Below, one piece after another: positions 50,018 to 62,675 of a stretch of DNA of 64,000 nt (position 1 is the first letter of the stretch; each line of letters starts with the position of its first letter). Origin of the DNA: Pantoea agglomerans (GTDB lineage: Bacteria; Pseudomonadota; Gammaproteobacteria; Enterobacterales; Enterobacteriaceae); the NCBI RefSeq assembly GCF_020149765.1, contig NZ_CP083809.1:2604001-2668000 (forward strand), given 5' to 3'. The notes beneath the pieces were generated by a model, which was given only the letters and a program-made list of their open reading frames with translations, was not told the DNA's origin and ran no database searches. A program made the position numbers and the translations under genes.

Positions 50018-51169
50018 TCAGGCGTGTGCCACCGGCGTTGCCTGCTGATCGGCCTTACGCAGCAACATCATCAAATAGACCAGCGCCACTCCGGCGATCA
50101 TCACAAACAGAATACGATCGGAATAGCTCTGCATCAGCACCGCCGTCATGCTGGGCCCCGCCAGGCTGCCGATGGTGTAGCTCAACAGCAGCGCCTGGTT
50201 CATCGCCACCAGCTCATGATGCGCCACGGTTTCACAGGCCCATGACATTGCTACCGGATAGAGGGTAAAACCCGCCAGCCCCAGCACAAAGAGCGCCGGT
50301 GCCATCGCGGCATTGGTGAGCATCGCTATCGCGCCGAGAATCACCACAAAGACCTGAACGCGCAGCACCAGCAGGCGGCCGAAGCGATCGGCCAGACGGC
50401 CTACCGGCCACTGTCCGACGATACCGGCGCTGACCAGCAGCGCCATCCAGTAGCCGACGTTGGCGTCGCTCATGCCCTGATGCGAGAGATAGAGCGGCAT
50501 CAGGCCGTAGAGCGATCCCAGCACGATGCCGGAAATAATACAGCCGTTGATCCCGAGCCGTGAGCTACGACGACGCAGCATCGGCCAGATCTTGCCCGGC
50601 GCGGCTTCGGTCGCCTCGCCGGCGGCGGTGACTTTAACGAACACCAGCGGCAGGATAGCGCAGATCATCAGCGCGGTAAGCCAGGGAATCACGCTAAACA
50701 GCTCGGTCGAAACTTTACTTACCAGCAGCTGGCCTGCCACGGTGCCCAAATAGTAGATAATCATATAGGCGGCCAGCAGCTGGCCCCGGTTGCGTACCGT
50801 GCCGCTGCAGAGCAGCGCGCTCTCGACCACCACCCAAATCAGCGCGCAGCCGATGCCGGCGCCGAAACGCAGAAGCGACCAGGCCCAGAAGCCATCCATC
50901 ATCAATAAACCGGCGGTCGCCGCGGCAAACAGCGTGGTGGCCAGGTAGTAGCTGCGGTTAAAGCCGTAATGCTTGATCAGCCAGCCGGCCACCAGCGTGC
51001 CCGCCAGATTGCCGGTATAGAAAGAGGAACTCACTACGCCTACCTGCCAGGTCGCCAGCGCATCGTGAGTCAGCCACAGCGGAACCAGCGTATTGAGCAC
51101 AGCAATTGCAACCGTCAGCAAAAGCAGGCCGCAAAGCAGCAGCACCACGGGACGTGACCATGTGGACAT
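50018..51169 (-). CDS. ycaD: MFS transporter YcaD
   Basis: A 383-residue major facilitator superfamily protein with about twelve helices. The conserved loop [17 protein letters not shown] lies between helices in the second half, and [21 protein letters not shown] is a family signature. The substrate is unknown. The ATG at 51169 ([13 protein letters not shown]) matches E. coli YcaD; the frame extends 30 residues upstream without support. The E. coli neighbours ycaC, dmsABC, ycaM, ycaN and ycaK are absent, so ycaD sits directly between pflA and serS. Confidence 0.92.
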   Translation of the reverse strand: MSTWSRPVVLLLCGLLLLTVAIAVLNTLVPLWLTHDALATWQVGVVSSSFYTGNLAGTLVAGWLIKHYGFNRSYYLATTLFAAATAGLLMMDGFWAWSLLRFGAGIGCALIWVVVESALLCSGTVRNRGQLLAAYMIIYYLGTVAGQLLVSKVSTELFSVIPWLTALMICAILPLVFVKVTAAGEATEAAPGKIWPMLRRRSSRLGINGCIISGIVLGSLYGLMPLYLSHQGMSDANVGYWMALLVSAGIVGQWPVGRLADRFGRLLVLRVQVFVVILGAIAMLTNAAMAPALFVLGLAGFTLYPVAMSWACETVAHHELVAMNQALLLSYTIGSLAGPSMTAVLMQSYSDRILFVMIAGVALVYLMMLLRKADQQATPVAHA

Positions 51170-51472
51170 AGGGATAAAACCAAAGAAAAGAGAGGAAGTT
51201 GCGCGCAGTTTGCCACTGGCTAATTTAAAGGAAAAGCACAAAAAAATAGCGCAGCACATTTTGCTGCAAGATAATTTAATTTATTAATCTTCAGTAGGTT
51301 ATAGAAGTGTCAAACCAGACGGGATTTAACGCTATCTCAATGAAAAACAGGCTTTTTAAGCGCGACGCTGCTGCACATGTCGATAACGTTTATTTCTGAT
51401 AACTTTTCGCCGCTGGCGGGCTCTGGATATAAAAAAACCCGGACGGGTCCGGGCTTATTTATCACGCGCGTA
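51170..51472. other. ycaD-serS intergenic region
   Basis: A 303-bp spacer that replaces the E. coli ycaC-dmsABC segment. It contains the serS terminator (51431-51460) and an A+T-rich ycaD upstream region near 51260-51300. No remnant of dms genes is visible. Confidence 0.5.
51431..51460 (-). terminator. serS intrinsic terminator
   Basis: ACCCGGAC / GTCCGGG arms lie just past the serS stop, followed on the minus strand by TTTTTTTATAT. Confidence 0.88.
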
Positions 51473-52855
<1,383 letters not shown>

Positions 52856-54199
52856 TTAGCGGTAGCGTTTTGTCGGGCTATTTTGATCCTGTTCGGCCAG
52901 CCAGGCGAGCTTTTCGCCAATTTTACCTTCAAGCCCGCGCTGGGTCGGCTGGTAGTAGCGCGTCTGTGCCATTTCCGGCGGAAAATAGACCTCGCCAGCC
53001 GCATAGGCGTGCGCTTCGTCATGGGCGTAGCGGTACTCTTTGCCCAGCCCCATCTCTTTCATCAGCCGGGTTGGCGCATTACGCAGATGCTCCGGCACAT
53101 CATAGTCGGGGTGCTCGCGCGCATCGCGCATCGCCGCCTTAAAGGCGTTGTAGACGGCGTTGCTTTTCGGGGCGCAGGCGAGGTAGACGATCGCCTGTGC
53201 GATAGCGCGTTCCCCTTCCGCAGGCCCAACGCGGGTAAAGCAGTCCCAGGCGGCGATTGCCACCTGCATTCCGCGCGGATCGGCGTTGCCGACATCTTCC
53301 GAGGCGATTGCCAGCAGCCGCCGCGCGACATAGAGCGGATCGCCGCCGGCGGTGATAATGCGCGCATACCAGTAGAGCGCCGCATCCGGCGCGGAGCCGC
53401 GCACCGATTTATGCAGCGCGGAGATCAGGTCGTAAAAGCGGTCGCCTTTGTTGTCGAACCGCGCGGCGCGCTCGCCGGAGACCTCGGTCAGCAGCTGCGG
53501 CGTCAGCTCGCGTTTGCCCTGCGCGTTGATTTCCGCCATATCTGCCATCATTTCCAGCGTATTCAGGGCGCGGCGTGCATCGCCGTTCACCAGCTCGGCG
53601 ATCATACGTCGCGTATTGTCGGGCAGAAGAATATCGCTGTCGCCATAGCCGCGGGTTTTATCCTGCATCGCCTGATCGAGCACCTGCTCTATATCCTCAG
53701 TGGTCAGCGACTTCAGCAGATAAACGCGCGCGCGCGAGAGCAGCGCGGAGTTAAGCTCAAACGAGGGATTTTCGGTCGTGGCGCCAATAAAGGTGATGGT
53801 GCCGTCTTCAATATGCGGCAAAAACGCATCCTGCTGGCTTTTGTTGAAGCGATGCACTTCATCGACAAACAGAATAGTGCGGCGGCCAACCTGACGGCTG
53901 TGGCGCGCCCGCTCGATCGCTTCACGGATCTCCTTGACGCCCGAGGTCACGGCGGAGATACGCTCGACGTCGGCATTGCCGTAGCGCGCGATAATCTCCG
54001 CCAGCGTGGTTTTACCTGTACCCGGCGGCCCCCAAAGAATCATCGAGTGCAGATGGCCAGCCTCGATTGCGCGGGGCAAGGGCTTGCCGGGCGCCAGCAG
54101 ATGCTGCTGCCCGATATACTGCTTAAGCGTTTCGGGGCGCATACGCGCCGCCAGCGGCTTAAAATCTTCAGAGGAAAAATCCAGAGACAGATTACCCAC
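52856..54199 (-). CDS. rarA: Replication-associated recombination protein A (RarA/MgsA)
   Basis: A 447-residue AAA+ ATPase related to clamp-loader subunits that acts at stalled replication forks and binds SSB. Walker A is [13 protein letters not shown], Walker [15 protein letters not shown], and sensor [20 protein letters not shown]. Two in-frame GTG codons exist, at 54205 and 54199. I chose 54199 because TGAGG, overlapping the lolA stop, then gives a normal spacing and the length equals E. coli RarA (447). It follows lolA directly, so it is translationally coupled. Confidence 0.95.
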   Translation of the reverse strand: MGNLSLDFSSEDFKPLAARMRPETLKQYIGQQHLLAPGKPLPRAIEAGHLHSMILWGPPGTGKTTLAEIIARYGNADVERISAVTSGVKEIREAIERARHSRQVGRRTILFVDEVHRFNKSQQDAFLPHIEDGTITFIGATTENPSFELNSALLSRARVYLLKSLTTEDIEQVLDQAMQDKTRGYGDSDILLPDNTRRMIAELVNGDARRALNTLEMMADMAEINAQGKRELTPQLLTEVSGERAARFDNKGDRFYDLISALHKSVRGSAPDAALYWYARIITAGGDPLYVARRLLAIASEDVGNADPRGMQVAIAAWDCFTRVGPAEGERAIAQAIVYLACAPKSNAVYNAFKAAMRDAREHPDYDVPEHLRNAPTRLMKEMGLGKEYRYAHDEAHAYAAGEVYFPPEMAQTRYYQPTQRGLEGKIGEKLAWLAEQDQNSPTKRYR

Positions 54200-54206
54200 G
54201 CTCACC

Positions 54207-54818
54207 TCACTGACGCTGGTCGTCTACCGTCACCCCTTTAGGCGGCGTGAAGGTAAATTTATCTGGACTGATGGCGCCGTTTTTCTGACTTTTCAGCTGG
54301 TAGCTGCTGCGCTGACCGTCCTGCTCAATGGCGCTGAACTGATTGATGGTGCCCGACGGCGTGACCGACAGGGTAAACTGCTTGAGATTGCCATCGCTGT
54401 TTTTCGGCGTCAGCTCGAAGGTATCGCCCTGCTGCTTGATGTTGTACTGCTGCCAGTCGCTCGGCTGATTGCGCGCAATCAGCATAAAAGGCGTATTGCT
54501 GGTGGCATTTTTCAGCAGGCTGACGCTGGCCTGTTCAACAAACGGGTTATAGAACCACAAATTTTTGCCGTCAGAGATAATCACGCTCTCGTCCGGCGCG
54601 GTCATGTGCCAGTTAAACAGGCTGGGACGCTTCACCCAGAGCTCGCCCTCGCCTTCCTGCACGCTGGCGCCGCTGCTGTCGGTCACTTTTTGGCTGAAGC
54701 TGGCGTGGAAGCTGTTCACTTTGTTCAGACGCTGCTGCAGATCGCTGGAAGCATCCGCCATTACGCTGGCAGAGGCAAAAACGGCCAACAGGCCAGGCAC
54801 GATTACGCTTAATTTCAT
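54207..54818 (-). CDS. lolA: Outer membrane lipoprotein carrier LolA
   Basis: A 203-residue periplasmic chaperone that takes lipoproteins from LolCDE to LolB. A signal peptide ([21 protein letters not shown]) precedes [32 protein letters not shown] and FYNPFVEQA belong to the beta-barrel with its hydrophobic cavity. The ATG at 54818 has AAGGAA nine nt upstream. A TTG three codons earlier lies on that ribosome site and is rejected. Length matches E. coli (203). Confidence 0.97.
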   Translation of the reverse strand: MKLSVIVPGLLAVFASASVMADASSDLQQRLNKVNSFHASFSQKVTDSSGASVQEGEGELWVKRPSLFNWHMTAPDESVIISDGKNLWFYNPFVEQASVSLLKNATSNTPFMLIARNQPSDWQQYNIKQQGDTFELTPKNSDGNLKQFTLSVTPSGTINQFSAIEQDGQRSSYQLKSQKNGAISPDKFTFTPPKGVTVDDQRQ

Positions 54819-54945
54819 CCGCTTCAATTCCTTATTTATCTCTATCCAGTGAATACCGTTTTAATTCTGGTCGCCGTTTTGGCATTGGGCCAGGAGAAAA
54901 ACCCGAAAGCTTTCTCTGATATAAGGGGTAAATGTCGCCTGAACA

Positions 54946-54969
54946 ATGGGCCAGTAAAAACTGGCCCAT
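54946..54969 (-). terminator. Hairpin after ftsK
   Basis: ATGGGCCAG-taaaaa-CTGGCCCAT lies about 30 nt past the ftsK stop. A proper T-run is missing on the minus strand, so it may only partly terminate before lolA. Confidence 0.5.
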
Positions 54970-54995
54970 GATTGTTTGTTGCAAAGCGTTTCGCG

Positions 54996-57900
54996 TTACA
55001 TGTCGTGCGGCGGCGGCGAGAGCACCTCTCGGTTGCCGTTGTGGCCTGGCTCCGAGACGATGCCCTGCGCTTCCATCTGTTCGATAATGCGCGCGGCGCG
55101 GTTATAGCCGATACGGAACTGACGCTGTACGCCAGAGATAGAGGCGCGACGCTTGTCGACCACAAAGGCCACCGCCTGATCGAACAGCGGATCCAGCTCC
55201 TCATCGCCTTCCAGGCCGCCAGCACCGCCCTCGCTCTCTTCGCCCGCGGTAATGCTTTCAATGTATTGCGGACGTCCGCGCGCCTTCCAGTCCTGCACCA
55301 CGGCGTGCACTTCCTGATCGCGCACGAATGCGCCGTGCACGCGCACCGGCATGGAGGAGTTAGGCGGCATATAGAGCATGTCGCCCATGCCCAGCAGCGA
55401 TTCGGCACCGCCCTGGTCGAGGATGGTACGGGAGTCGATCTTGCTTGAAACGGTAAAAGCGATACGCGTCGGAATGTTGGCCTTGATCAGACCGGTAATC
55501 ACGTCCACTGACGGGCGCTGCGTCGCCAGCACCAGGTGAATGCCCGCTGCACGCGCTTTCTGCGCCAGACGCGCGATCAGCTCTTCAACCTTTTTACCGA
55601 CCGCCATCATCAGGTCAGCGAACTCATCCACCAGCACCACGATATAAGGCAGTTTTTCCAGCACCGGCGGCGTCATATCCATGCTGTCGCCCGGCTTCCA
55701 GAACGGATCGGGAATCGGACGGCCCATCGCTTCCGCCTGTTCCACTTTTTCGTTGTAACCTGCGAGGTTACGCACGCCGAGCGCCGACATCAGCTTATAG
55801 CGCCGCTCCATCTCGCCGACGCTCCAGCGCAGCGCGTTAGCTGCGTCTTTCATGTCGGTGACAACTTCGGTCAGGAGATGCGGAATGCCTTCATAGACCG
55901 ACAGCTCGAGCATTTTCGGGTCGATCATGATAAAGCGCACCTCTTCCGGCGTCGCCTTGTAGAGCATGCTGATGATCATGGTGTTAACGCCCACCGACTT
56001 ACCGGAACCGGTGGTACCGGCGACCAGCAGATGCGGCATTTTCGCCAGATCGGCAACCACCGGCTGACCGGCAATATCTTTACCCAGCACTACTGAGAGC
56101 GGCGACGGGTTATCACGGAATTTGGCGCAGTCGAGTACTTCGCGCAGATAGACCGTCTGGCGATGTTTGTTAGGCAGCTCCAGGCCAACATAAGGCTTGC
56201 CTGGGATCACCTCAACCACGCGCACGGCAACTGCCGAGAGCGAACGCGCCAGATCGCGCGACAGGTTAGAGATGCGCGCGGCCTTAACGCCCGGCGCCAG
56301 ATCGAGTTCAAACCGGGTAATCACCGGACCCGGTGAAATACCCACCACCTCAGCCTTCACGCGATAGTCGCCCAGGCGCGCTTCGACCAGGCGCGCCGTT
56401 TGCTCCAGCGCAAACATATCGACCGGCTCCTCTTCCGCTGGCGGCGAGGTCAGCAGATCGAGCGTCGGCAGCGGCGTAGAGGGTTTCTCCAGCGGCTGGT
56501 TATGACGCATCAGGAAAGGATGGATCAGGCTGTTATCCAGCGAGCCGGGCTGCGACGCCGACGGCTGTGCAGCGGCAGGTGCAGGCGTCTGAGGCACAGG
56601 CTCTGCGGCGGCCGGCGCGTAAGCAGCAGCCGCAGGTTCAAAGGCGGCAGCAGGTTCAAACGCGGCGGAAACCGTCGGCGCGGCTACGGAAACCGCTGGC
56701 TGAGCAGCCGGCGCTTCCACGGGCTGCTGCCACGGCGTATGGGTCGCCGCAGGCGCTTCCGGCTCTGGCGTGCTGGCGATAGTGAAGAGCGGTTCATTCG
56801 GCCCCTCATCCACCAGATCTTTCATCGGCGAGAAGTCGAACGCGGCGGAGGTATCCAGGCTAAAGGCAGGCGTCTTCTCATCCTGCTCTTCAGTGCCATA
56901 ACGCTGCTGCTGCTGAGCGGCGAACTGCTGCGCCAGCGCAGCCTGCTCCATCGCCGCTTCTGCGTCGGGCTCCTCTTCCTGCTGCCAGCTCTCACCGTAG
57001 CGCTGCTGCTGCTGGCTGGCAAAGGCGTCACGCAGCTGCGCCTGCTCTTCAGCCTGCTGCTGCTGTTCAGTCCATTCGGCATGCGCCTCTGCAGGCCGAT
57101 CGGCCTCGGCGCGCTGCTGCTCCTGCGCTTTGGCTTTTTCTTCCGCCATACGCTGAGAAGGCAGCTTGATGCCGTAGGAGGCAAGCTCGCGGCGCGTGGG
57201 CAGTTTTACCGGATTAGGACGCGGCAGCGCCGGCCCAATGCCCTGCTTCACCTGAGGATTGTGAGTAGCTTCAGGGACAACATCGAACAGCGGCGCTGAT
57301 GCGGCCTGGCCGGCGGCGGCGGCCGTTGTGCCTGCCGCGGCGGTCATATCGGCATCGCGCCAGTTGCCCATCTGCGGACCATCATCCTCTTCCCAGCCGG
57401 TAAAGGCGGGCGCAGCGGGCTCCTGAGGCAGATCGAACTGATAGCGAGGCGGCTCGGCGGGCTGAGCCGGCGCCGGGGTAAAGGCGCTGGTGGTCTGCTG
57501 AGGTGCGGTGAACGGGCTGGCCGCCGCAGAAGATGTGGCCGCGGCCGACGTGGCGGCAGGCATGACGCTACCTGGAGTCGATATCGCAGCGCCGAAAGCC
57601 GGTGCTGCCGCAGGAGTCGCGGTTGCGGCAGTAGCAGAAGCCAGAGTTGCTGCGGTAGCCGGGGCTGCAGCAGCAGCGGAAGTCAGGGCTGCTGCGGGAG
57701 CCGGGGTTGCGGCAGCAGCGGGAATGGTGGTTGCAGCGGGAGCCTGCGCCGCCGCAGGTTCAGCTGACAAAGCCGCACCGGCGGTCGCTGTAGCGGCAGT
57801 CGAGACGGGCGACGCCACAGCAGATACGCCCGCAGCCTGGGCGGCTGACGTCAGCGCGGCGTCCGTCGCCGCAGCGGCTTTCGCCAGCAGCGGATCGGCC

Positions 57901-58655
57901 GTCTGCGGGGCGGCGTGGCCAGCCTGCGCGCGCGGCGCGGCGAGCAGCACGTCTTCTTCATCCTGCGCGGTCGCCTCAAAGCGCGGCGCGACGTCAGCGT
58001 CGAAATCATCCTCCTCGTCCTGCCACGGCTCGTCGCGACGCGAACGGTTGCTGGCGAACGTCAGCACGCCCATCACCACGCCGCCGATGCGCTCGGCGAT
58101 AGTCAGCCATGACCAGCCGGTATAAAGCGTAATGCCTGCCGCCCAGACGCACAGCAGCGCCAGCGTACCGGTAGCCGGCGTGAACCACGGCGCGATGGCG
58201 TTGCTCACCAGGCTGCCGATAACGCCGCCGGAGGCGAAATACCAGATATCGTCGGCGTTGAGCGCGGCCAGGCCGCAGGTGGTCACCACCAGCGCCAGAA
58301 CGCCGATCAGGCGCAGGCCGATAGCGAAATAGTCGATGTAATCCTGCTGATCGCGCTGGCGGAAGGCGATCCAGCACAGACCCACAATCACTGGCGGAAT
58401 AGCGTAGGCCATCACGCCGAAGATAAACAGCAGCGTATCCGCCAGCCAGGCCCCCACGCCGCCGCCGAGGTTATGAATCGGCTCATGCCAGGCAGTTTGC
58501 GACCAGCTCGGATCGGAAGGATTGAAGCTGACGAGCGAGACCATCAGATAGACGGCGAAAAGCGAGACGAGAATAAGCAACGCTTCCAGCAGACGGCGTC
58601 CGCTGCTCAGCGGTTTTAACGAAACTTCTTTGTCTTCTGTGTATTCCTGGCTCAA
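54996..58655 (-). CDS. ftsK: DNA translocase FtsK
   Basis: A 1219-residue septal DNA pump (E. coli 1329). Four N-terminal membrane helices (about 20-190) anchor it at the division site. A long linker (about 200-740) follows, then the motor with Walker [11 protein letters not shown] near 877 and Walker [15 protein letters not shown]-terminal gamma winged helix (about 1150-1215, [22 protein letters not shown]) reads polar KOPS sequences and activates XerD. The linker includes an Ala/Thr/Pro tract (about 262-382) and a duplicated QQQQRYG block (about 540-590). The start is TTG at 58655 with GGAGAG upstream, as I recall for E. coli. Confidence 0.97.
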   Translation of the reverse strand: MSQEYTEDKEVSLKPLSSGRRLLEALLILVSLFAVYLMVSLVSFNPSDPSWSQTAWHEPIHNLGGGVGAWLADTLLFIFGVMAYAIPPVIVGLCWIAFRQRDQQDYIDYFAIGLRLIGVLALVVTTCGLAALNADDIWYFASGGVIGSLVSNAIAPWFTPATGTLALLCVWAAGITLYTGWSWLTIAERIGGVVMGVLTFASNRSRRDEPWQDEEDDFDADVAPRFEATAQDEEDVLLAAPRAQAGHAAPQTADPLLAKAAAATDAALTSAAQAAGVSAVASPVSTAATATAGAALSAEPAAAQAPAATTIPAAAATPAPAAALTSAAAAAPATAATLASATAATATPAAAPAFGAAISTPGSVMPAATSAAATSSAAASPFTAPQQTTSAFTPAPAQPAEPPRYQFDLPQEPAAPAFTGWEEDDGPQMGNWRDADMTAAAGTTAAAAGQAASAPLFDVVPEATHNPQVKQGIGPALPRPNPVKLPTRRELASYGIKLPSQRMAEEKAKAQEQQRAEADRPAEAHAEWTEQQQQAEEQAQLRDAFASQQQQRYGESWQQEEEPDAEAAMEQAALAQQFAAQQQQRYGTEEQDEKTPAFSLDTSAAFDFSPMKDLVDEGPNEPLFTIASTPEPEAPAATHTPWQQPVEAPAAQPAVSVAAPTVSAAFEPAAAFEPAAAAYAPAAAEPVPQTPAPAAAQPSASQPGSLDNSLIHPFLMRHNQPLEKPSTPLPTLDLLTSPPAEEEPVDMFALEQTARLVEARLGDYRVKAEVVGISPGPVITRFELDLAPGVKAARISNLSRDLARSLSAVAVRVVEVIPGKPYVGLELPNKHRQTVYLREVLDCAKFRDNPSPLSVVLGKDIAGQPVVADLAKMPHLLVAGTTGSGKSVGVNTMIISMLYKATPEEVRFIMIDPKMLELSVYEGIPHLLTEVVTDMKDAANALRWSVGEMERRYKLMSALGVRNLAGYNEKVEQAEAMGRPIPDPFWKPGDSMDMTPPVLEKLPYIVVLVDEFADLMMAVGKKVEELIARLAQKARAAGIHLVLATQRPSVDVITGLIKANIPTRIAFTVSSKIDSRTILDQGGAESLLGMGDMLYMPPNSSMPVRVHGAFVRDQEVHAVVQDWKARGRPQYIESITAGEESEGGAGGLEGDEELDPLFDQAVAFVVDKRRASISGVQRQFRIGYNRAARIIEQMEAQGIVSEPGHNGNREVLSPPPHDM

Positions 58656-58774
58656 GAGAACTCTCCAGGTGCCTGTAAATTATGAAGGCAACAGCGTCGG
58701 GCAAGCCCGACGCTGGTCCTGTATGAATTCACAGGAGTGTATCGAAATATCGCAGGTTTTGCACCTGCGCTGCG

Positions 58775-59269
58775 TTATCGGGTTTTAATCACCAGCCGAT
58801 TACTCTGTTTGACCTCTTCCATCACCACGTAAGTGCGGGTGTCGTTGACCCCCGGCAGGCGCAGCAGGGTTTCGCCAAGCAGTTTACGATAGGCGGACAT
58901 ATCCGGCACGCGCGTTTTCAGCAGGTAGTCGAAGTCGCCGGAAACCAGGTGACACTCTTGAGTTTCCTCAAGTTTTTGCACAGCGGCGTTAAACTGTTCA
59001 AACACATCCGGCGCACCACGATTCAGAGTAATCTCAACGAAAACCAGCAGTGATGCATCAAGATAGTGCGGGTTAAGTTGCGCGGTATAGCCAAGAATAA
59101 AACCCTGACGTTCCAGACGACGCACACGCTCAAGACATGGCGTAGGCGATAATCCTACGCGTTTGGAAAGCTCTACGTTGGAAATACGACCATCTTTCTG
59201 AAGCTCATTCAGAATGTTTCTGTCGATTCTGTCGAGATCTTTTCCGGGGCGTTTCTTATTGTCTACCAT
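58775..59269 (-). CDS. lrp: Leucine-responsive regulatory protein
   Basis: A 164-residue global regulator, the same length as E. coli Lrp and nearly identical to it. An N-terminal helix-turn-helix (ISNVELSKRVGLSPTPCLERVRRLE) is followed by a RAM ligand-binding and oligomerisation domain (about 75-160). I chose the ATG at 59269 (MVDNKKRPGKDLDRIDRN); the frame runs a further 91 residues upstream into the leader, without family support. It is divergent from trxB, as in E. coli. Confidence 0.98.
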   Translation of the reverse strand: MVDNKKRPGKDLDRIDRNILNELQKDGRISNVELSKRVGLSPTPCLERVRRLERQGFILGYTAQLNPHYLDASLLVFVEITLNRGAPDVFEQFNAAVQKLEETQECHLVSGDFDYLLKTRVPDMSAYRKLLGETLLRLPGVNDTRTYVVMEEVKQSNRLVIKTR

Positions 59270-60765
<1,496 letters not shown>

Positions 60766-60795
60766 GTTGTTAATTAGCTGATCTAACTTATGCGG

Positions 60796-60823
60796 GGCGA
60801 CTGTTTTTCAGTCGCCTTTTTTT
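60796..60823 (+). terminator. trxB intrinsic terminator
   Basis: GGCGACTG-ttttt-CAGTCGCC is followed by seven Ts. It separates trxB from cydD. Confidence 0.92.
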
Positions 60824-60902
60824 ATGCCTCCGTGCTAGATTCAGGCGCCTGAAGAGCTACCTTCTTATCCTTTTTTGGGTATCGACAACGCTACGGTCTC
60901 GC

Positions 60903-62675
60903 ATGAACAAAACCCGGCAACAGGAACTGACCCGCTGGCTGCGCCAGCAACGCGCTTACGGCGGCCGCTGGCTGCGGCTGACGTCGCTGTTTGGACTGGC
61001 GAGCGCGCTGGCGATTATCGCCCAGGCCTGGCTGCTCGCCTTTTTGCTGCAGGCGCTGATTGTCGAACAGCGGCCGCGCGGCGATCTGCTGCTCCCCTTC
61101 GCGCTTTTGCTGCTCTGCTTTGCGCTGCGCGCGCTGCTTAACTATGCGCGCGAGGCTGCAGGCTTTCGCGCCGGCCAGGCAATTCGCCAGGCGCTGCGCC
61201 AGCAGGTGCTGGATCGCCTCTCCGCGCTCGGGCCAGCGTGGATCCGCGGCAAACCGGCAGGCAGCTGGGCGACGCTGCTGCTGGAGCAGATTGAAGAGAT
61301 GCAGGAGTATTACGCGCGCTATCTGCCGCAGATGACGCTGGCGGCGCTAATTCCCTTATGCATTCTGCTGACCGTTTTCCCACTCAACTGGGCCGCTGGC
61401 CTGATCCTGCTGGTGACCGCACCGCTGATCCCGCTGTTTATGGCGCTGGTCGGCATGGGCGCGGCTGACGCCAACCGCCGCAACTTCGTTGCGCTGGCGC
61501 GCCTTAGCGGCGATTTCCTCGACCGCCTGCGCGGACGTGAAACCCTGCGCCTGTTCCATCGCGCCGAAGCGGAAACCGCCGCCATCGCCGCCTCCACCAG
61601 CGATTTTCGCCAGCGCACCATGGAAGTGCTGCGGCTCGCCTTCCTCTCCTCCGCCGTGCTGGAGTTTTTCGCCTCGCTGGCGATTGCGGTGGTCGCGGTT
61701 TACTTCGGCTTCTCCTATCTCGGCGAGCTTCATTTTGGTACCTGGGGTAGCGGCGTAACGCTGTTTGCCGGTTTCGTCGCCCTGATTCTCGCGCCGGAGT
61801 TCTTTCAGCCGCTGCGCGATCTCGGCGTGTTTTATCATGCGAAAGCGCAGGCGGTGGGCGGTGCGGATGCCCTGGAGCGCTTTATGCGCGAGAGCCCGCA
61901 GCCTGCTGCGGCCGACGAGGGTGCAGCGGAGTTGCCTGACGACGCGACTCTGACTCTTGTCGCTCAGGATTTAATTCCCCTGAGCGCGGAGGGCAAAAAG
62001 CTGTGCGGCCCGTTCGACTTTACCCTTGCGGCCGGGGAGCGCGTGGCGCTGGTCGGCCAGAGCGGCGCAGGCAAAACCGTGCTGATGAATGTGCTGCTCG
62101 GCTTCCTGCCCTATCAGGGATCGCTGCGCGTCAACGGCGTCGAGCTGCGCGAGATGAGCCGCGCCTACTGGCAGCGGCAGATCGCCTGGCTCGGGCAAAA
62201 CCCGCAGCTGCCCGCCGGGACGCTGCAGGAGAATATTGTGATGGGAAGCAGGCGAGACGAGATCGATCTGCATGCCCTGCTCTCTGACTGCGGCGTCAGC
62301 GAATTCTTGCCGCGCCTCTCGGCAGGCTTACAGACGCCGGTCGGCGACGACGGCGCGGGGCTTTCCGTTGGCCAGGCGCAGCGCATCGCGCTGGCGCGCA
62401 CCCTCTACAAGCCTGCGCGTCTGCTGCTGCTGGACGAGCCCGCCGCCAGCCTCGACAGCCGCAGCGAGCAGCATGTAATGCGTGCGCTTGACAGCGCGTC
62501 GCGCCGCCAGACGACCCTGATGATTACTCACCAGCTCGATGCGCTGCAGCAGTGGGACGCGGTCTGGGTAATGCAGGATGGCAGGCTGGTGCAGCAGGGC
62601 TGCTGGCGCGAGCTGGCCGCCGAGCCGGGCCCGTTTCGCCAGATGGTCTCGCATCGTCAGAAGGAGATTTGCTGA
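60903..62675 (+). CDS. cydD: Cysteine/glutathione ABC exporter subunit CydD
   Basis: A 590-residue half-transporter (E. coli 588) that with CydC exports cysteine and glutathione and is needed for cytochrome bd assembly. Six membrane helices (about 20-310) include FMALVGMGAADANRRNF. The ATPase domain has Walker A GQSGAGKTV near 383, signature LSVGQAQR and Walker B LLLLDEPAASLD. The start MNKTRQQELTRWL matches the family, though its ribosome site is weak. The stop overlaps the cydC start by one base. Confidence 0.96.
   Translation: MNKTRQQELTRWLRQQRAYGGRWLRLTSLFGLASALAIIAQAWLLAFLLQALIVEQRPRGDLLLPFALLLLCFALRALLNYAREAAGFRAGQAIRQALRQQVLDRLSALGPAWIRGKPAGSWATLLLEQIEEMQEYYARYLPQMTLAALIPLCILLTVFPLNWAAGLILLVTAPLIPLFMALVGMGAADANRRNFVALARLSGDFLDRLRGRETLRLFHRAEAETAAIAASTSDFRQRTMEVLRLAFLSSAVLEFFASLAIAVVAVYFGFSYLGELHFGTWGSGVTLFAGFVALILAPEFFQPLRDLGVFYHAKAQAVGGADALERFMRESPQPAAADEGAAELPDDATLTLVAQDLIPLSAEGKKLCGPFDFTLAAGERVALVGQSGAGKTVLMNVLLGFLPYQGSLRVNGVELREMSRAYWQRQIAWLGQNPQLPAGTLQENIVMGSRRDEIDLHALLSDCGVSEFLPRLSAGLQTPVGDDGAGLSVGQAQRIALARTLYKPARLLLLDEPAASLDSRSEQHVMRALDSASRRQTTLMITHQLDALQQWDAVWVMQDGRLVQQGCWRELAAEPGPFRQMVSHRQKEIC

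Noticed and set aside
52883..54241. 452-codon plus-strand frame opposite rarA
   Set aside because: Antisense shadow; no start signals or domain features.
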